DNA of 64,000 nt. It comes from Corynebacterium durum. GTDB taxonomy: Bacteria > Actinomycetota > Actinomycetes > Mycobacteriales > Mycobacteriaceae. The DNA lies in the NCBI RefSeq assembly GCF_030408675.1, contig NZ_CP047200.1, positions 310,001-374,000 on the forward strand, given 5' to 3'. The position numbers were made by a program, and so were the translations under genes. A model generated the notes under the pieces. That model was not told the DNA's origin. It did not search any database and saw only the letters and a program-made list of their open reading frames with translations. Shown here piece after piece: positions 54,594 through 63,081 of the stretch. Numbering within the stretch: the stretch's first letter is position 1; every line of letters begins with the position of its first letter.

Positions 54594-55480
54594 CCCTGAC
54601 CATCGGCACTCGGGGCAGCATGCTCGCCACCACCCAGGCCGGGCACGTACGCGACGCCCTCATCGCCGCAGGCTACCCCGCCGAACTCACCATCATCTCA
54701 ACCCCCGGCGACCGCTCACAAGCGCCCGTCGAGCGCATCGGTGTTGGGGTGTTCACCCAGGCCCTGCGCGAAGCCCTGCACGACGGCGACTGCGACATTG
54801 CCGTGCACTCCTTCAAAGACCTGCCCACTAGCCCCGACCCCCGCTTCCATCTCGTGGTGCCCCCGCGTGCCGACGCCCGCGAAGCCCTCATCGCCCGCGA
54901 CAACCATACCCTGGACACCCTGCCGCACGGGGCCCGCGTGGGAACCTCCGCGCCCCGGCGCATCTCCCAGCTCCTGGCACTTCGTCCCGACCTGGACATT
55001 CAGCCCCTGCGCGGCAACATTGACACCCGGATGGGCCGCGTCGGACAGGATCTCGACGCCGTCATCCTGGCCTGCGCCGGGCTGGAACGCGTCGGCATGC
55101 TGGACCGTGCCACCCAGTGTTTCGACCCGCACATTATCATGCCGGCCCCCGCCCAAGGTGCGCTCGCCGTAGAATGCCGCAGTGGCGACGCCCGTGCCGT
55201 CGCCGCCATTGATTTCCTTGCCGACCCAGATACCACCGTCCGTGCCACTGCGGAACGCACCCTGCTGAGTTGCCTCGAAGCTGGGTGCACCGCCCCCGTC
55301 GCCGCCTTCGCTGACATCCGTGCAGGGCGATTGGAACTGCGCGCCGGGGTCTTTGCTCTCGACGGTAGCCGCCAGCTCATTCACAGCGCTATGAGCGACG
55401 TTTCGGAGGCGGCGGAATTGGGGGAACGGGTGGCCAGGGAACTACTGGCTCAGGGCGCTTCCGATGTGATGAGATCCTGA
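54590..55480 (+). CDS. hemC: Hydroxymethylbilane synthase
   Basis: Polymerises four porphobilinogens into hydroxymethylbilane. The 296-residue protein has [24 protein letters not shown], the substrate-binding [13 protein letters not shown] and LRGNIDTR, and the dipyrromethane cofactor Cys233 in [12 protein letters not shown] overlaps the hemA stop. Its last 31 bp overlap a convergent PadR gene. Confidence 0.96.
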   Translation: MTLTIGTRGSMLATTQAGHVRDALIAAGYPAELTIISTPGDRSQAPVERIGVGVFTQALREALHDGDCDIAVHSFKDLPTSPDPRFHLVVPPRADAREALIARDNHTLDTLPHGARVGTSAPRRISQLLALRPDLDIQPLRGNIDTRMGRVGQDLDAVILACAGLERVGMLDRATQCFDPHIIMPAPAQGALAVECRSGDARAVAAIDFLADPDTTVRATAERTLLSCLEAGCTAPVAAFADIRAGRLELRAGVFALDGSRQLIHSAMSDVSEAAELGERVARELLAQGASDVMRS

Positions 55481-55959
55481 AGAAACTTCACGCAGAATGC
55501 CGTAGTGGCGATGCCGTAGTCCAGAGTGGCCCGCTGGAAGCGGTGCTCGTGGGGGAGCGTCGGGAGTTCGCGGTCCAGTGATTCTAGGTCTGCGAGTTCT
55601 TTCTGGGCGCGTGTGAGCATCATGGTGAGGATGGTGTGGCGGTCGGACGGGGCGTCGATAAGCCCCAGGAAATAGAGCCGCGACAGCATGGCGGTATCCA
55701 GGTTGGAGCCACTGATAGGGCTGTGCATCCACTCCTGAAAGGTTGCAATGCCACGTTCGGTCGGGGAGTAGATTTTTTTCAGTCGACCGTTCTCAATGGT
55801 TTCCGTGACGGTGGCGTTGCCGTCGCGCACTAGGGTTTGCAGCGCTGTGCGGATGCTGCCCAGGCTGGCCTGGTAAAACAGCAGCACCTGGAATTGTTTA
55901 TTCAGCTGGTAGATGGTTCGCGGGGCGAAGATGAGGAGTCCTAGGACAACGTAGCGCAT
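55450..55959 (-). CDS. PadR-family transcriptional regulator
   Basis: A 169-residue regulator. The winged HTH runs [19 protein letters not shown], then [31 protein letters not shown], followed by a helical C-terminal domain of the Vir_act_alpha_C type. It sits between hemC and hemD on the opposite strand, splitting the heme cluster, and its promoter region is shared with hemD. A palindrome 12 bp before its start is a candidate operator. Its target and ligand are unknown. Confidence 0.85.
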   Translation of the reverse strand: MRYVVLGLLIFAPRTIYQLNKQFQVLLFYQASLGSIRTALQTLVRDGNATVTETIENGRLKKIYSPTERGIATFQEWMHSPISGSNLDTAMLSRLYFLGLIDAPSDRHTILTMMLTRAQKELADLESLDRELPTLPHEHRFQRATLDYGIATTAFCVKFLQDLITSEAP

Positions 55960-55970
55960 GCCTCCAGTCT

Positions 55971-55995
55971 AAAATATTACTTTGAGAAATATTTT
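55971..55995. promoter_or_regulatory. Candidate PadR operator in the padR-hemD divergent region
   Basis: AAAATATT and AATATTTT flank 9 bp, directly upstream of the padR start and 180 bp before hemD. PadR proteins usually bind AT-rich inverted repeats in their own promoter. The rest of 55996-56175 holds the hemD promoter; no clear boxes are claimed. Confidence 0.5.
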
Positions 55996-56175
55996 TGCCT
56001 GTGCAGTGCTGTCGCGGCGTGATGCTGTTTAACTGCGCATTCGCATACTTGGTTGTGATGCTTTATCGTTGACATACCACATGTGTACGCCCCATGAGTG
56101 ATACGGTCCCGTTAATCGTGTTCTGGTGGGGTGTTGTGTCATGTTTACGGACAAAGCCGACAAGAAAAGAACTAC

Positions 56176-57849
56176 ATGAGTAACGACACTGCCTCTTCAC
56201 CTGCGCCGGGAAATGTCATTTTCGTCGGCGCAGGCCCAGGTAATCCTGACCTTTTGACGGTCAGGGCCCGGGAGGTGCTGGGCCGCACCGCAGTGGCGCT
56301 CACCGATCCGCAGGTGCTGGACGGTGTACGCGCGGTCGTCGGTAGTGAACTGGCGGTGCCGGAAGACGTGCTCAAGGCTGCCGACGAGGCGTACGAACGT
56401 TTGTGTGCGGAAGCAAAAGCGAACGGGGCGCGGCGTCGTCCTCCGCGGCCGCCCGCGCCCACAGCGGCGGACATTCGTGAAGTCTCTGGTGCGCCAGAGA
56501 AGATTGCCCAGCAGCTCGCGGACGAAGTGGCGGCGGGGCATGATGTGATCCGGCTGGTTGCGGGCAATCCCCTCAACAACGAGGCTGTGCTTGCTGAAAT
56601 CCAGGCCGTAGCCAACGCTGGCGTGGAGTTTCAGGTGGTGCCGGGCATGTCGGTGCCATCCACCGTGCCGGTGTTTGCGGGTATTGCGTTGGGTTCAACC
56701 TACACCGAAACGGACATCACCAGTGGAAACGTCGACTGGGATCAGCTGGCCCAAGCCCCGCAGCCCCTGGTGCTGCAGGCCACGGCCCTGGACCTGCCGA
56801 AAATCTCCGTGGAACTCAGTGACCGCGGTATCTCCGCCACCACACCCGTGTCGGTGACGGTCAACGGCACCACGCGCTTGCAACGCACCCACGACGCCAC
56901 CCTGGGTACCCTCGGCAAATTGGATGCCGACCTGCAGGGTTCTCTGGTGGTCACCCTCGGCAAGGGTGTCGACGACCGCTCGAAATACTCGTGGTGGGAA
57001 AACCGCGCGTTGTACGGCTGGCGGGTGCTGGTCCCCCGTGCCAAGGAGCAGGCTGGGCCAATGAGCACCCGGCTTGCGGGGCATGGTGCCATTCCGCAGG
57101 AAGTCCCCACCATTTCCGTGGAGCCGCCCCGCAACCCGCAGCAAATGGAACGCGCCGTCAAAGGCATTGTTGAGGGACGTTACCTATGGGTGGTGCTCAC
57201 CAGTGTCAACGCGGTCAGTGCCCTGTGGGAAAAAATCACCGAATTTGGCCTGGATGCCCGCAGTTTCGCTGGGGTGCGGATCGCCGCCGTGGGTACCAAA
57301 ACGGCTGCGGCCATCCGGGAACTCGGTATCACCCCCGAGTTGCTGCCGTCCCCCACTCAGCAAAACGCCGCCGGGTTGGTGGAGGTGTTCCCCGAATACG
57401 ACGAAGACCTAGATCCTGTGGGCCGCGTGCTGCTGCCCCGCGCCGACATCGCCACCGACGTGCTGGTAGACGGGCTGGCCAACCTCGGTTGGGAGGTTGA
57501 AGACATTGTGGCCTACCGCACCGTTCGTGCTGCGCCGCCCAGCGCCGAAATCCGCGACATGATCAAGTCTGGGGGTTTCGACGCCGTGTGCTTCACCTCT
57601 TCATCCACCGTGCGCAATCTCGTGGGTATCGCAGGTAAACCACACCAACGCACCATCATTGCCTGTATCGGCCCCATGGCCGCCGCCACTGCCCGCGAAC
57701 TAGGGTTACGCGTGGACGTGCAGCCAGAGATCGCCGGGGTGGACGAGCTTGTCGACGCCCTGGCGGAGCATGTTGCCGGTTTGCGCGCCGCAGGCCAACT
57801 TCCGCCACCTAGGAAAAAACGCCGCTCACGAAAGGCAAAAACCCAGTGA
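56176..57849 (+). CDS. hemD: Uroporphyrinogen-III synthase fused to a degenerate uroporphyrinogen methyltransferase domain
   Basis: A 557-residue protein. Residues 1-255 resemble Cob[20 protein letters not shown] is intact, but the GDPxxFGRG loop is replaced by AGNPLNNEA and an insert rich in Arg and Pro follows residue 75. The C-terminal 290 residues are the HemD fold ([42 protein letters not shown]) that closes the tetrapyrrole ring. Methyltransferase activity is doubtful from the altered motif; actinobacterial HemD proteins share this build. The ATG at 56176 overlaps no upstream gene. A basic tail ends the protein. Confidence 0.92.
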   Translation: MSNDTASSPAPGNVIFVGAGPGNPDLLTVRAREVLGRTAVALTDPQVLDGVRAVVGSELAVPEDVLKAADEAYERLCAEAKANGARRRPPRPPAPTAADIREVSGAPEKIAQQLADEVAAGHDVIRLVAGNPLNNEAVLAEIQAVANAGVEFQVVPGMSVPSTVPVFAGIALGSTYTETDITSGNVDWDQLAQAPQPLVLQATALDLPKISVELSDRGISATTPVSVTVNGTTRLQRTHDATLGTLGKLDADLQGSLVVTLGKGVDDRSKYSWWENRALYGWRVLVPRAKEQAGPMSTRLAGHGAIPQEVPTISVEPPRNPQQMERAVKGIVEGRYLWVVLTSVNAVSALWEKITEFGLDARSFAGVRIAAVGTKTAAAIRELGITPELLPSPTQQNAAGLVEVFPEYDEDLDPVGRVLLPRADIATDVLVDGLANLGWEVEDIVAYRTVRAAPPSAEIRDMIKSGGFDAVCFTSSSTVRNLVGIAGKPHQRTIIACIGPMAAATARELGLRVDVQPEIAGVDELVDALAEHVAGLRAAGQLPPPRKKRRSRKAKTQ

Positions 57850-58793
57850 TTCGTCGCCCCCGCCGCCTCCGCCAGCACCCAGCCATGCGGGAGTTGGTTG
57901 CCGAAACCAGCCTCGGTGCCTCCGACCTCATCCTGCCCCTGTTCTACGCGGACGTGAACAGGGAAATCCCCTCCATGCCCGGGGTGTTCCAACATGACAG
58001 GGACTCTATGCTGCGGGCCGTGCATGACGCATTGGACGCGGGAGTGCGGTGTGTGGATGTGTTTGGTGTTCCCACCGACAAGGATGACATCGGTTCAGGG
58101 GCCTGGGACCCAGAGGGCATTCTCAACCGCGGGGTGCGTGCCTTGCGGGAGGAATTCGGCAACGACATCATGGTCATGGCGGACACCTGCCTTGACGAAT
58201 TCACCAGCCATGGCCACTGCGGAGTGGTTACCGAGGACGGCGTGGTGGACAACGATGCCACCCTACCGCTCTACCAAAAAATGGCGGTCGCTCAGGCGGA
58301 GGCTGGTGCACACATTGTGAGCCCCTCGGGCATGATGGATGGCCAAGTCGCGGCCATCAGGCATGCGCTTGATGATGCCGGATACATCGATGTGGCCATC
58401 ATGGCCTACTCCGCGAAATACGCCTCGGCCTTCTACGGTCCGTTCCGTGACGCAGTGGGGTCGTCCCTGCACGGCGACCGCACAACCTATCAGCAAGACC
58501 CCGCCAATGCGCGGGAATCACTGCTGGAAGTGGAGCTTGACATTGAGCAGGGCGCGGATTTTGTCATGGTCAAACCGGCGCTTCCGTACCTCGATGTGCT
58601 CCGGGCCGTGGCCGACATATCCACCGTTCCTGTTGCCGCGTACCAGGTCTCAGGGGAATATGCCATGATCCAGTCGGCGGTACACTGGGGTAACCGTGAG
58701 GCGTTGATGATGGAGTCGCTGCTGTCCATCAAACGTGCTGGTGCCAACCAGATTCTCACCTACTTTGCCACTGAGGTGGCGCAGAAACTCTAG
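57846..58793 (+). CDS. hemB: Porphobilinogen synthase (delta-aminolevulinate dehydratase)
   Basis: Condenses two aminolevulinates into porphobilinogen. The 315-residue TIM barrel has the active-site lysines in MAYSAKYAS and [10 protein letters not shown]. The metal-site segment reads [15 protein letters not shown], keeping the first and third Cys of the zinc triad with Asp at the second. GTG overlaps the hemD stop by 4 bp, so the genes are coupled. Confidence 0.95.
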   Translation: MIRRPRRLRQHPAMRELVAETSLGASDLILPLFYADVNREIPSMPGVFQHDRDSMLRAVHDALDAGVRCVDVFGVPTDKDDIGSGAWDPEGILNRGVRALREEFGNDIMVMADTCLDEFTSHGHCGVVTEDGVVDNDATLPLYQKMAVAQAEAGAHIVSPSGMMDGQVAAIRHALDDAGYIDVAIMAYSAKYASAFYGPFRDAVGSSLHGDRTTYQQDPANARESLLEVELDIEQGADFVMVKPALPYLDVLRAVADISTVPVAAYQVSGEYAMIQSAVHWGNREALMMESLLSIKRAGANQILTYFATEVAQKL

Positions 58794-58814
58794 ATTGCCA
58801 GCCTTGGGGTCACC

Positions 58815-59042
58815 GTGGAATCACCATCAAAAACAAACATGGTGCGCAAACTGCGCCGCTGGCATGAATTGTCACAGGCCGAGTTGGCGCAGCGTGTTGG
58901 TGTGTCCCGGCAAACCATTGTGAATGTGGAGAAGGGAAGCTATTCTCCCTCGGTGTACTTGGCACTGGCCATCTGTAAAGAACTTCGGGCTACCGTGGAG
59001 GAAGTTTTCGGCGATGAACAACATGCACGAAACGCGCTCTGA
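58815..59042 (+). CDS. XRE-family HTH regulator (short)
   Basis: A 75-residue Cro/CI-type protein: RRWHELSQAELAQRVGVSRQ is helix 1-2 and the turn, then TIVNVEKGSYSPSVYLALAI. It begins 21 bp after hemB and overlaps the next gene by 29 bp, so it is co-transcribed. Short XRE proteins of this type are often paired with a small membrane protein, as here. Its target is unknown. Confidence 0.88.
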   Translation: MESPSKTNMVRKLRRWHELSQAELAQRVGVSRQTIVNVEKGSYSPSVYLALAICKELRATVEEVFGDEQHARNAL

Positions 59043-59475
59043 ACGCCCAGAATCGCTGTGGCTGGCCAGGCGCATGTGGCTAGCGGCCGTCGCTATGGAG
59101 GCTGTGCACCAACTACTGGGTGTTGTGCGTGCTTTCGTCGATCCCAGTGATATTCGCTCCGAGATGCGGCAATATTATCCGAGCATGCCCCAAAACACAC
59201 TGGACTTTTTTATCTCCGTGTCAAGTGTGATCGCGCTGGTTTTCGCCCTGTCCCTTTTGGGGATTGTGGTGTGGTTGGCTGTATCGTGGCGGCTGCGGCT
59301 TCTCGTCTTCTTCGGCGCATATGTGGCGTTGCGTGGCGGCCTTGTTTTCTTTGAGGAGCAGCAGGGCTGGTTGTTCCTTATTGATGGTGCCGTGCAGATT
59401 GTGGTAGCAGTGTTTGCCGTGCTTGCAATTATCTTCGGAGCGCGTAAAGATTCAATTGAATGGATGTCAAGGTAG
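59014..59475 (+). CDS. Four-helix membrane protein, partner of the XRE regulator
   Basis: A 153-residue membrane protein with helices around residues 20-40, 65-88, 93-112 and 122-140. GAGGAAG precedes the ATG within the end of the XRE gene. The segment between helices 1 and 2 (DPSDIRSEMRQYYPSM) is probably outside or periplasm-facing. No family is recognised. The arrangement suggests that the membrane protein and HTH regulator act together, possibly as a membrane-linked sensor. Confidence 0.75.
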   Translation: MNNMHETRSERPESLWLARRMWLAAVAMEAVHQLLGVVRAFVDPSDIRSEMRQYYPSMPQNTLDFFISVSSVIALVFALSLLGIVVWLAVSWRLRLLVFFGAYVALRGGLVFFEEQQGWLFLIDGAVQIVVAVFAVLAIIFGARKDSIEWMSR

Positions 59476-59484
59476 GGGAGTTGT

Positions 59485-61986
59485 GTGGCAGTGCACGACG
59501 GCTTAGATACTGGCTTGAAGACCTCTGAACGCCACGTTGAACAGGCTATTGCTGAGGCAAAAGCGGCAGCCCATAAAGCCGGGCTGAGTACAGAAACCCT
59601 TTCTGAGGAAAGCCCCCAGTTGAGGCTTGCCCGCCGTTCTGGAGGCGGTTTGACGACCTTCTCACTGCACCTTCACGGCATAAAAGGTGCAGCACAGGTT
59701 CGCGAACTGGAAGATTCCCTGTGCGCCATTGATGGAGTGAGTGCATCCGTCATTTATCCCACCAGCATGGCGTGGATCACCGCACCCGATGATGTCTCGC
59801 CAGAAGACATCATGATGGTATTGGCTGATCTGGGGGTGTCAGCGGAACTCACACGCAGCTCCCTACAGCGCCGCGCAGAGCGGTTGGAAATTCAAAACCG
59901 CAGGAACCGACTCCTTGCTCACCGGAAGTCCGCCGCTAAGACGACACCACTGCGAAAGAAACCCGACAACCCGCAGCACACACGTACACGCGAGGAACGC
60001 CTTCAGCAATCCACCGACGTGCTGTTTACCCCACGGACGTTGGTCACCCCGGAACGGTTGGTCCTGAGCATCCTGCTCTCCATCCCCGTTCTGGTACTCA
60101 ATCGCTTCCCCGACTGGCAGTGGGCTTGCCTTATCTTGGCTACTCCTGTGGTGTTGTGGGGAGCGTGGCCATTTCACCGGGCCGCGTTGGCTGGGCTGCG
60201 GCGCGGACTGCCTGCCTTAGACGCAGCTAGCTCGGTGGCCATCATTGCGGCCTATGTGTGGTCCGCAGTGATGCTGATTATCCCCATGACACACGAACAC
60301 AGATCGTTGTTTCTGGATGTTGCTTGCGGCGTGACGGTGCTGCTGCTGATTGGGCGTTTCCTATCAGGCAAGGGCCGGACCAGCCTTCTACAGTCAGCTC
60401 TTCCCACAGAGGGGTTACTCAAAGAAGTCGTGGTGGTGCGCAAAGACCCACACAGCGCCAAACCCGTCAAATACACCATCCCCATTCAAGAAATCCGCAT
60501 GGGAGACGACATCATCGTGCCCACCAACACCGTCATCCCGGTTGACGGCCACGTCATCGGTGGTGCCGCCACTGTTGAACCCGGATTGATTGGTGGCGGC
60601 CGCGACGAAATTGCGGTCAAAGTGAATTCGCAGGTGTACGCAGGTGGAATCAACCGCGGAGGACCGCTGAAAATCCGCGTCCAACGCACCGGCTCCCGCA
60701 CCCGGCTGGCGGCAATGAAACGCTGGGTGGAAAAAGCCGCACACCACGAAAACCGCACCGCACAGCTGGCCACTCGTAGCGCCTCCATGCTGGTTCCCGC
60801 GGCATTAGGGCTTGCCGCCGTTGATTTTCTGCTCTGGTGGTTTATCAGCGGTGACATCAACAAAGCCTTCTCCACTGCACTGGCAATACTGTCTTGTGTA
60901 GCCCCGGTGGCGCTGGCATTGTCCACGTCGCTGGCCATGCGGTTCGGCATTGAAAAAAGCGCCCGACGCGGGGTGCTGGTCCGAAACGGTGACACCATGC
61001 GGGAATTGGTGGACGTCAACGCCATCATTTTCAATCGCGTAGGTACCCTCTCCCAAGGTGACATGACCGTAGAAACCGTGACGGCGGCACGCGGAGAAAA
61101 CCCTGAACTGGTATTGCGTGTAGCCGGTGCCCTGGCCATGGAAAGCCGTCACCCGGTGTCCCGAGCCCTCGTCCGCGCATCCAGGGAGGCGCGTGATGCC
61201 GGAACGGGTGGCGAAGAAGTCCCCCACTGGATAGATGTCTCCCATGCCCACATCACCAAGGACGGGAGCTACACCGGCCTCATTGAAATTCCCCTTAAAA
61301 ACGGGGACGGGGACATTGAAATGCGGCAAGTCGATGCGACGCTGTGGCGTCCCCGTGACCTATCCTCCCTGGAAGGCAAACTCGCCACAGCCGCCACCAG
61401 TGGTGGTACGCCCCTGGTTGTGAGTTGGAAGCACAAACCCCGCGGCGTCATCACCCTGTATGACAGTGTCAAAGACGACGCAGCCAACGCCGTGTCAGAC
61501 CTGGAAAAGATGGGTGTGGAAACAGTCATGCTTTCCCGCGATACCTACCCAGTCGCCCGTCGATTCGCCGACAACCTTGGTATTTCTAAAGTCCTGGCAG
61601 GCATTGCCCTCGGCAAAAAAGAAATCGCCGTGCGCAGCGTTCACGCCCGTGGCGCGAATGTGGCGTTGGTGGGTGAAACCTCCGTGCTGGACTGCATGCG
61701 CGTCGCCGATGTGGGGATCCTCATGGGCAACCCAGAATCGCTGGGGTTCGCCGAGGCGGACGTGGTGGTGCTGCGCGACGACGTCTCATCCATTCCCGAG
61801 CTTTTCGGCCTGGCGCGCCGGGTCACGGCGGTTGCTGACCGCAACATCATGTTTGCCTGGGTGTACAACGTGGTGGCCATGTCGCTGTCGGTCATGGGTG
61901 TGGTGCACCCAATGGCCGCGACAATCATGATGATCGGCTCGTCCTTGGTGATTGAAACACTGTCCAATCGAGTTCGACGTTTTTGA
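59485..61986 (+). CDS. P1B-type ATPase-like membrane protein lacking catalytic motifs
   Basis: An 833-residue protein with the architecture of heavy-metal P-type ATPases. An N-terminal HMA-like fold (about 50-130) has GIKGAAQ where GMTCxxC is expected. A paired-helix region follows, then an actuator-like domain with EPGLIGGG (365-372) in place of TGES. SCVAP (470-474) replaces CPC. The phosphorylation loop is FNRVGTL with Asn517 in place of the Asp of DKTGT. The P1B-type HP motif (556-557) remains, but GDGxND is lost (LVGETSVLD). It cannot form the aspartyl-phosphate, so active transport is unlikely; a structural, sensory or binding role in heme synthesis is inferred. It is not frameshifted. 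Confidence 0.85.
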   Translation: MAVHDGLDTGLKTSERHVEQAIAEAKAAAHKAGLSTETLSEESPQLRLARRSGGGLTTFSLHLHGIKGAAQVRELEDSLCAIDGVSASVIYPTSMAWITAPDDVSPEDIMMVLADLGVSAELTRSSLQRRAERLEIQNRRNRLLAHRKSAAKTTPLRKKPDNPQHTRTREERLQQSTDVLFTPRTLVTPERLVLSILLSIPVLVLNRFPDWQWACLILATPVVLWGAWPFHRAALAGLRRGLPALDAASSVAIIAAYVWSAVMLIIPMTHEHRSLFLDVACGVTVLLLIGRFLSGKGRTSLLQSALPTEGLLKEVVVVRKDPHSAKPVKYTIPIQEIRMGDDIIVPTNTVIPVDGHVIGGAATVEPGLIGGGRDEIAVKVNSQVYAGGINRGGPLKIRVQRTGSRTRLAAMKRWVEKAAHHENRTAQLATRSASMLVPAALGLAAVDFLLWWFISGDINKAFSTALAILSCVAPVALALSTSLAMRFGIEKSARRGVLVRNGDTMRELVDVNAIIFNRVGTLSQGDMTVETVTAARGENPELVLRVAGALAMESRHPVSRALVRASREARDAGTGGEEVPHWIDVSHAHITKDGSYTGLIEIPLKNGDGDIEMRQVDATLWRPRDLSSLEGKLATAATSGGTPLVVSWKHKPRGVITLYDSVKDDAANAVSDLEKMGVETVMLSRDTYPVARRFADNLGISKVLAGIALGKKEIAVRSVHARGANVALVGETSVLDCMRVADVGILMGNPESLGFAEADVVVLRDDVSSIPELFGLARRVTAVADRNIMFAWVYNVVAMSLSVMGVVHPMAATIMMIGSSLVIETLSNRVRRF

Positions 61987-62034
61987 GGCTTCACTAACTT
62001 TGTGGCTGGCGCAGAAAACACCATAATGGGCCTT

Positions 62035-63078
62035 ATGTCACGCACCCTCACCAACGCCCCGCTTATTGATGCCGCGCAAGGGCGTACCCCAACCCGCACC
62101 CCCGTATGGTTCATGCGTCAGGCTGGCCGTTCTTTGCCTGAATACCGTGAGGTGAGGGAAGGCATTCCCATGCTGGATTCATGCTTCATGCCGGAACTGC
62201 TGGCCGAGATCACCATGCAGCCAGTGCGTCGGCACGATGTTGATGCCGCCATCTTGTTTTCAGACATTGTGGTGCCACTGAAAGCCGCAGGCGTGGACGT
62301 GGATATCGTGCCCGGCCGGGGGCCAGTGGTTGCGCAGCCGATCCGCTCGCTCCGTGACGCGGCAGCCTTGCCCATTTTGGAGAATGATGTGGATGAGGTC
62401 GCTACTGGCATTGGACTGATTACGGAAGAACTCACCCCAGTGCAGGCTCTTATCGGTTTCGCTGGTGCCCCGTTTACCCTGGCGAGTTACCTGGTGGAAG
62501 GCGGTCCCAGCAAAAACCATGATGTAACGAAGGCTATGATGCATTCCGACCCGGATGCTTGGCATACGCTGATGCGACGGTTGGTTCCCACGATTGTGAG
62601 GTTCCTCACCACTCAAATCAATGCCGGAATTGACGCCTTACAGTTGTTTGATTCGTGGGCGGGGTTTCTCACTGAACGCGACTACCGCGCTCATGTGCTC
62701 CCATACTCCACGGAGATTTTCGCTGAGGTCGCCCGCGTGCCAAGGATTCACTTTGGTGTTGGCACGGGGGAACTACTGGGCGTGATGTCAGAAGCCGGGT
62801 CGGAAGTGATGGGCGTGGACTGGCGGGTTCCTCTTGACCAGGCTGCTCAGCGCATGGTGGAACCGAAGGTGCTGCAGGGAAACTTGGATCCGGCCATGCT
62901 TTTTGCTGGTCGGGATGCCATCGCGCGGGAAGTGGCTGTGATTAAGCACCAAGCCCGCGTCGCCATCCAGGAGGGGCATGCGCGTCAGCATATTTTCAAC
63001 CTAGGGCATGGCGTGCTGCCCACCACAGACCCTGGTGTTATCACCGAGGCCGTGTCGATTATCCACGAGGAGAACTAA
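62035..63078 (+). CDS. hemE: Uroporphyrinogen decarboxylase
   Basis: Removes four carboxyl groups from uroporphyrinogen III to give coproporphyrinogen III. The 347-residue protein has the family signatures TPVWFMRQAGRSLPEYREVR, FSDIVVPLKAAGVDV, FAGAPFTLASYLVEGG and LQGNLDPAMLFAG. The ATG at 62035 gives the family N-terminus; 62026 and a GTG at 62002 are in frame. It continues the operon and lies 3 bp before hemY. Confidence 0.95.
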   Translation: MSRTLTNAPLIDAAQGRTPTRTPVWFMRQAGRSLPEYREVREGIPMLDSCFMPELLAEITMQPVRRHDVDAAILFSDIVVPLKAAGVDVDIVPGRGPVVAQPIRSLRDAAALPILENDVDEVATGIGLITEELTPVQALIGFAGAPFTLASYLVEGGPSKNHDVTKAMMHSDPDAWHTLMRRLVPTIVRFLTTQINAGIDALQLFDSWAGFLTERDYRAHVLPYSTEIFAEVARVPRIHFGVGTGELLGVMSEAGSEVMGVDWRVPLDQAAQRMVEPKVLQGNLDPAMLFAGRDAIAREVAVIKHQARVAIQEGHARQHIFNLGHGVLPTTDPGVITEAVSIIHEEN

Positions 63079-63081
63079 ACC

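Noticed and set aside
59485..61986. Loss of the P-type ATPase motifs through a frameshift or sequence error
   Set aside because: The frame is continuous and the losses are spread over five separate motifs, which single errors cannot explain.
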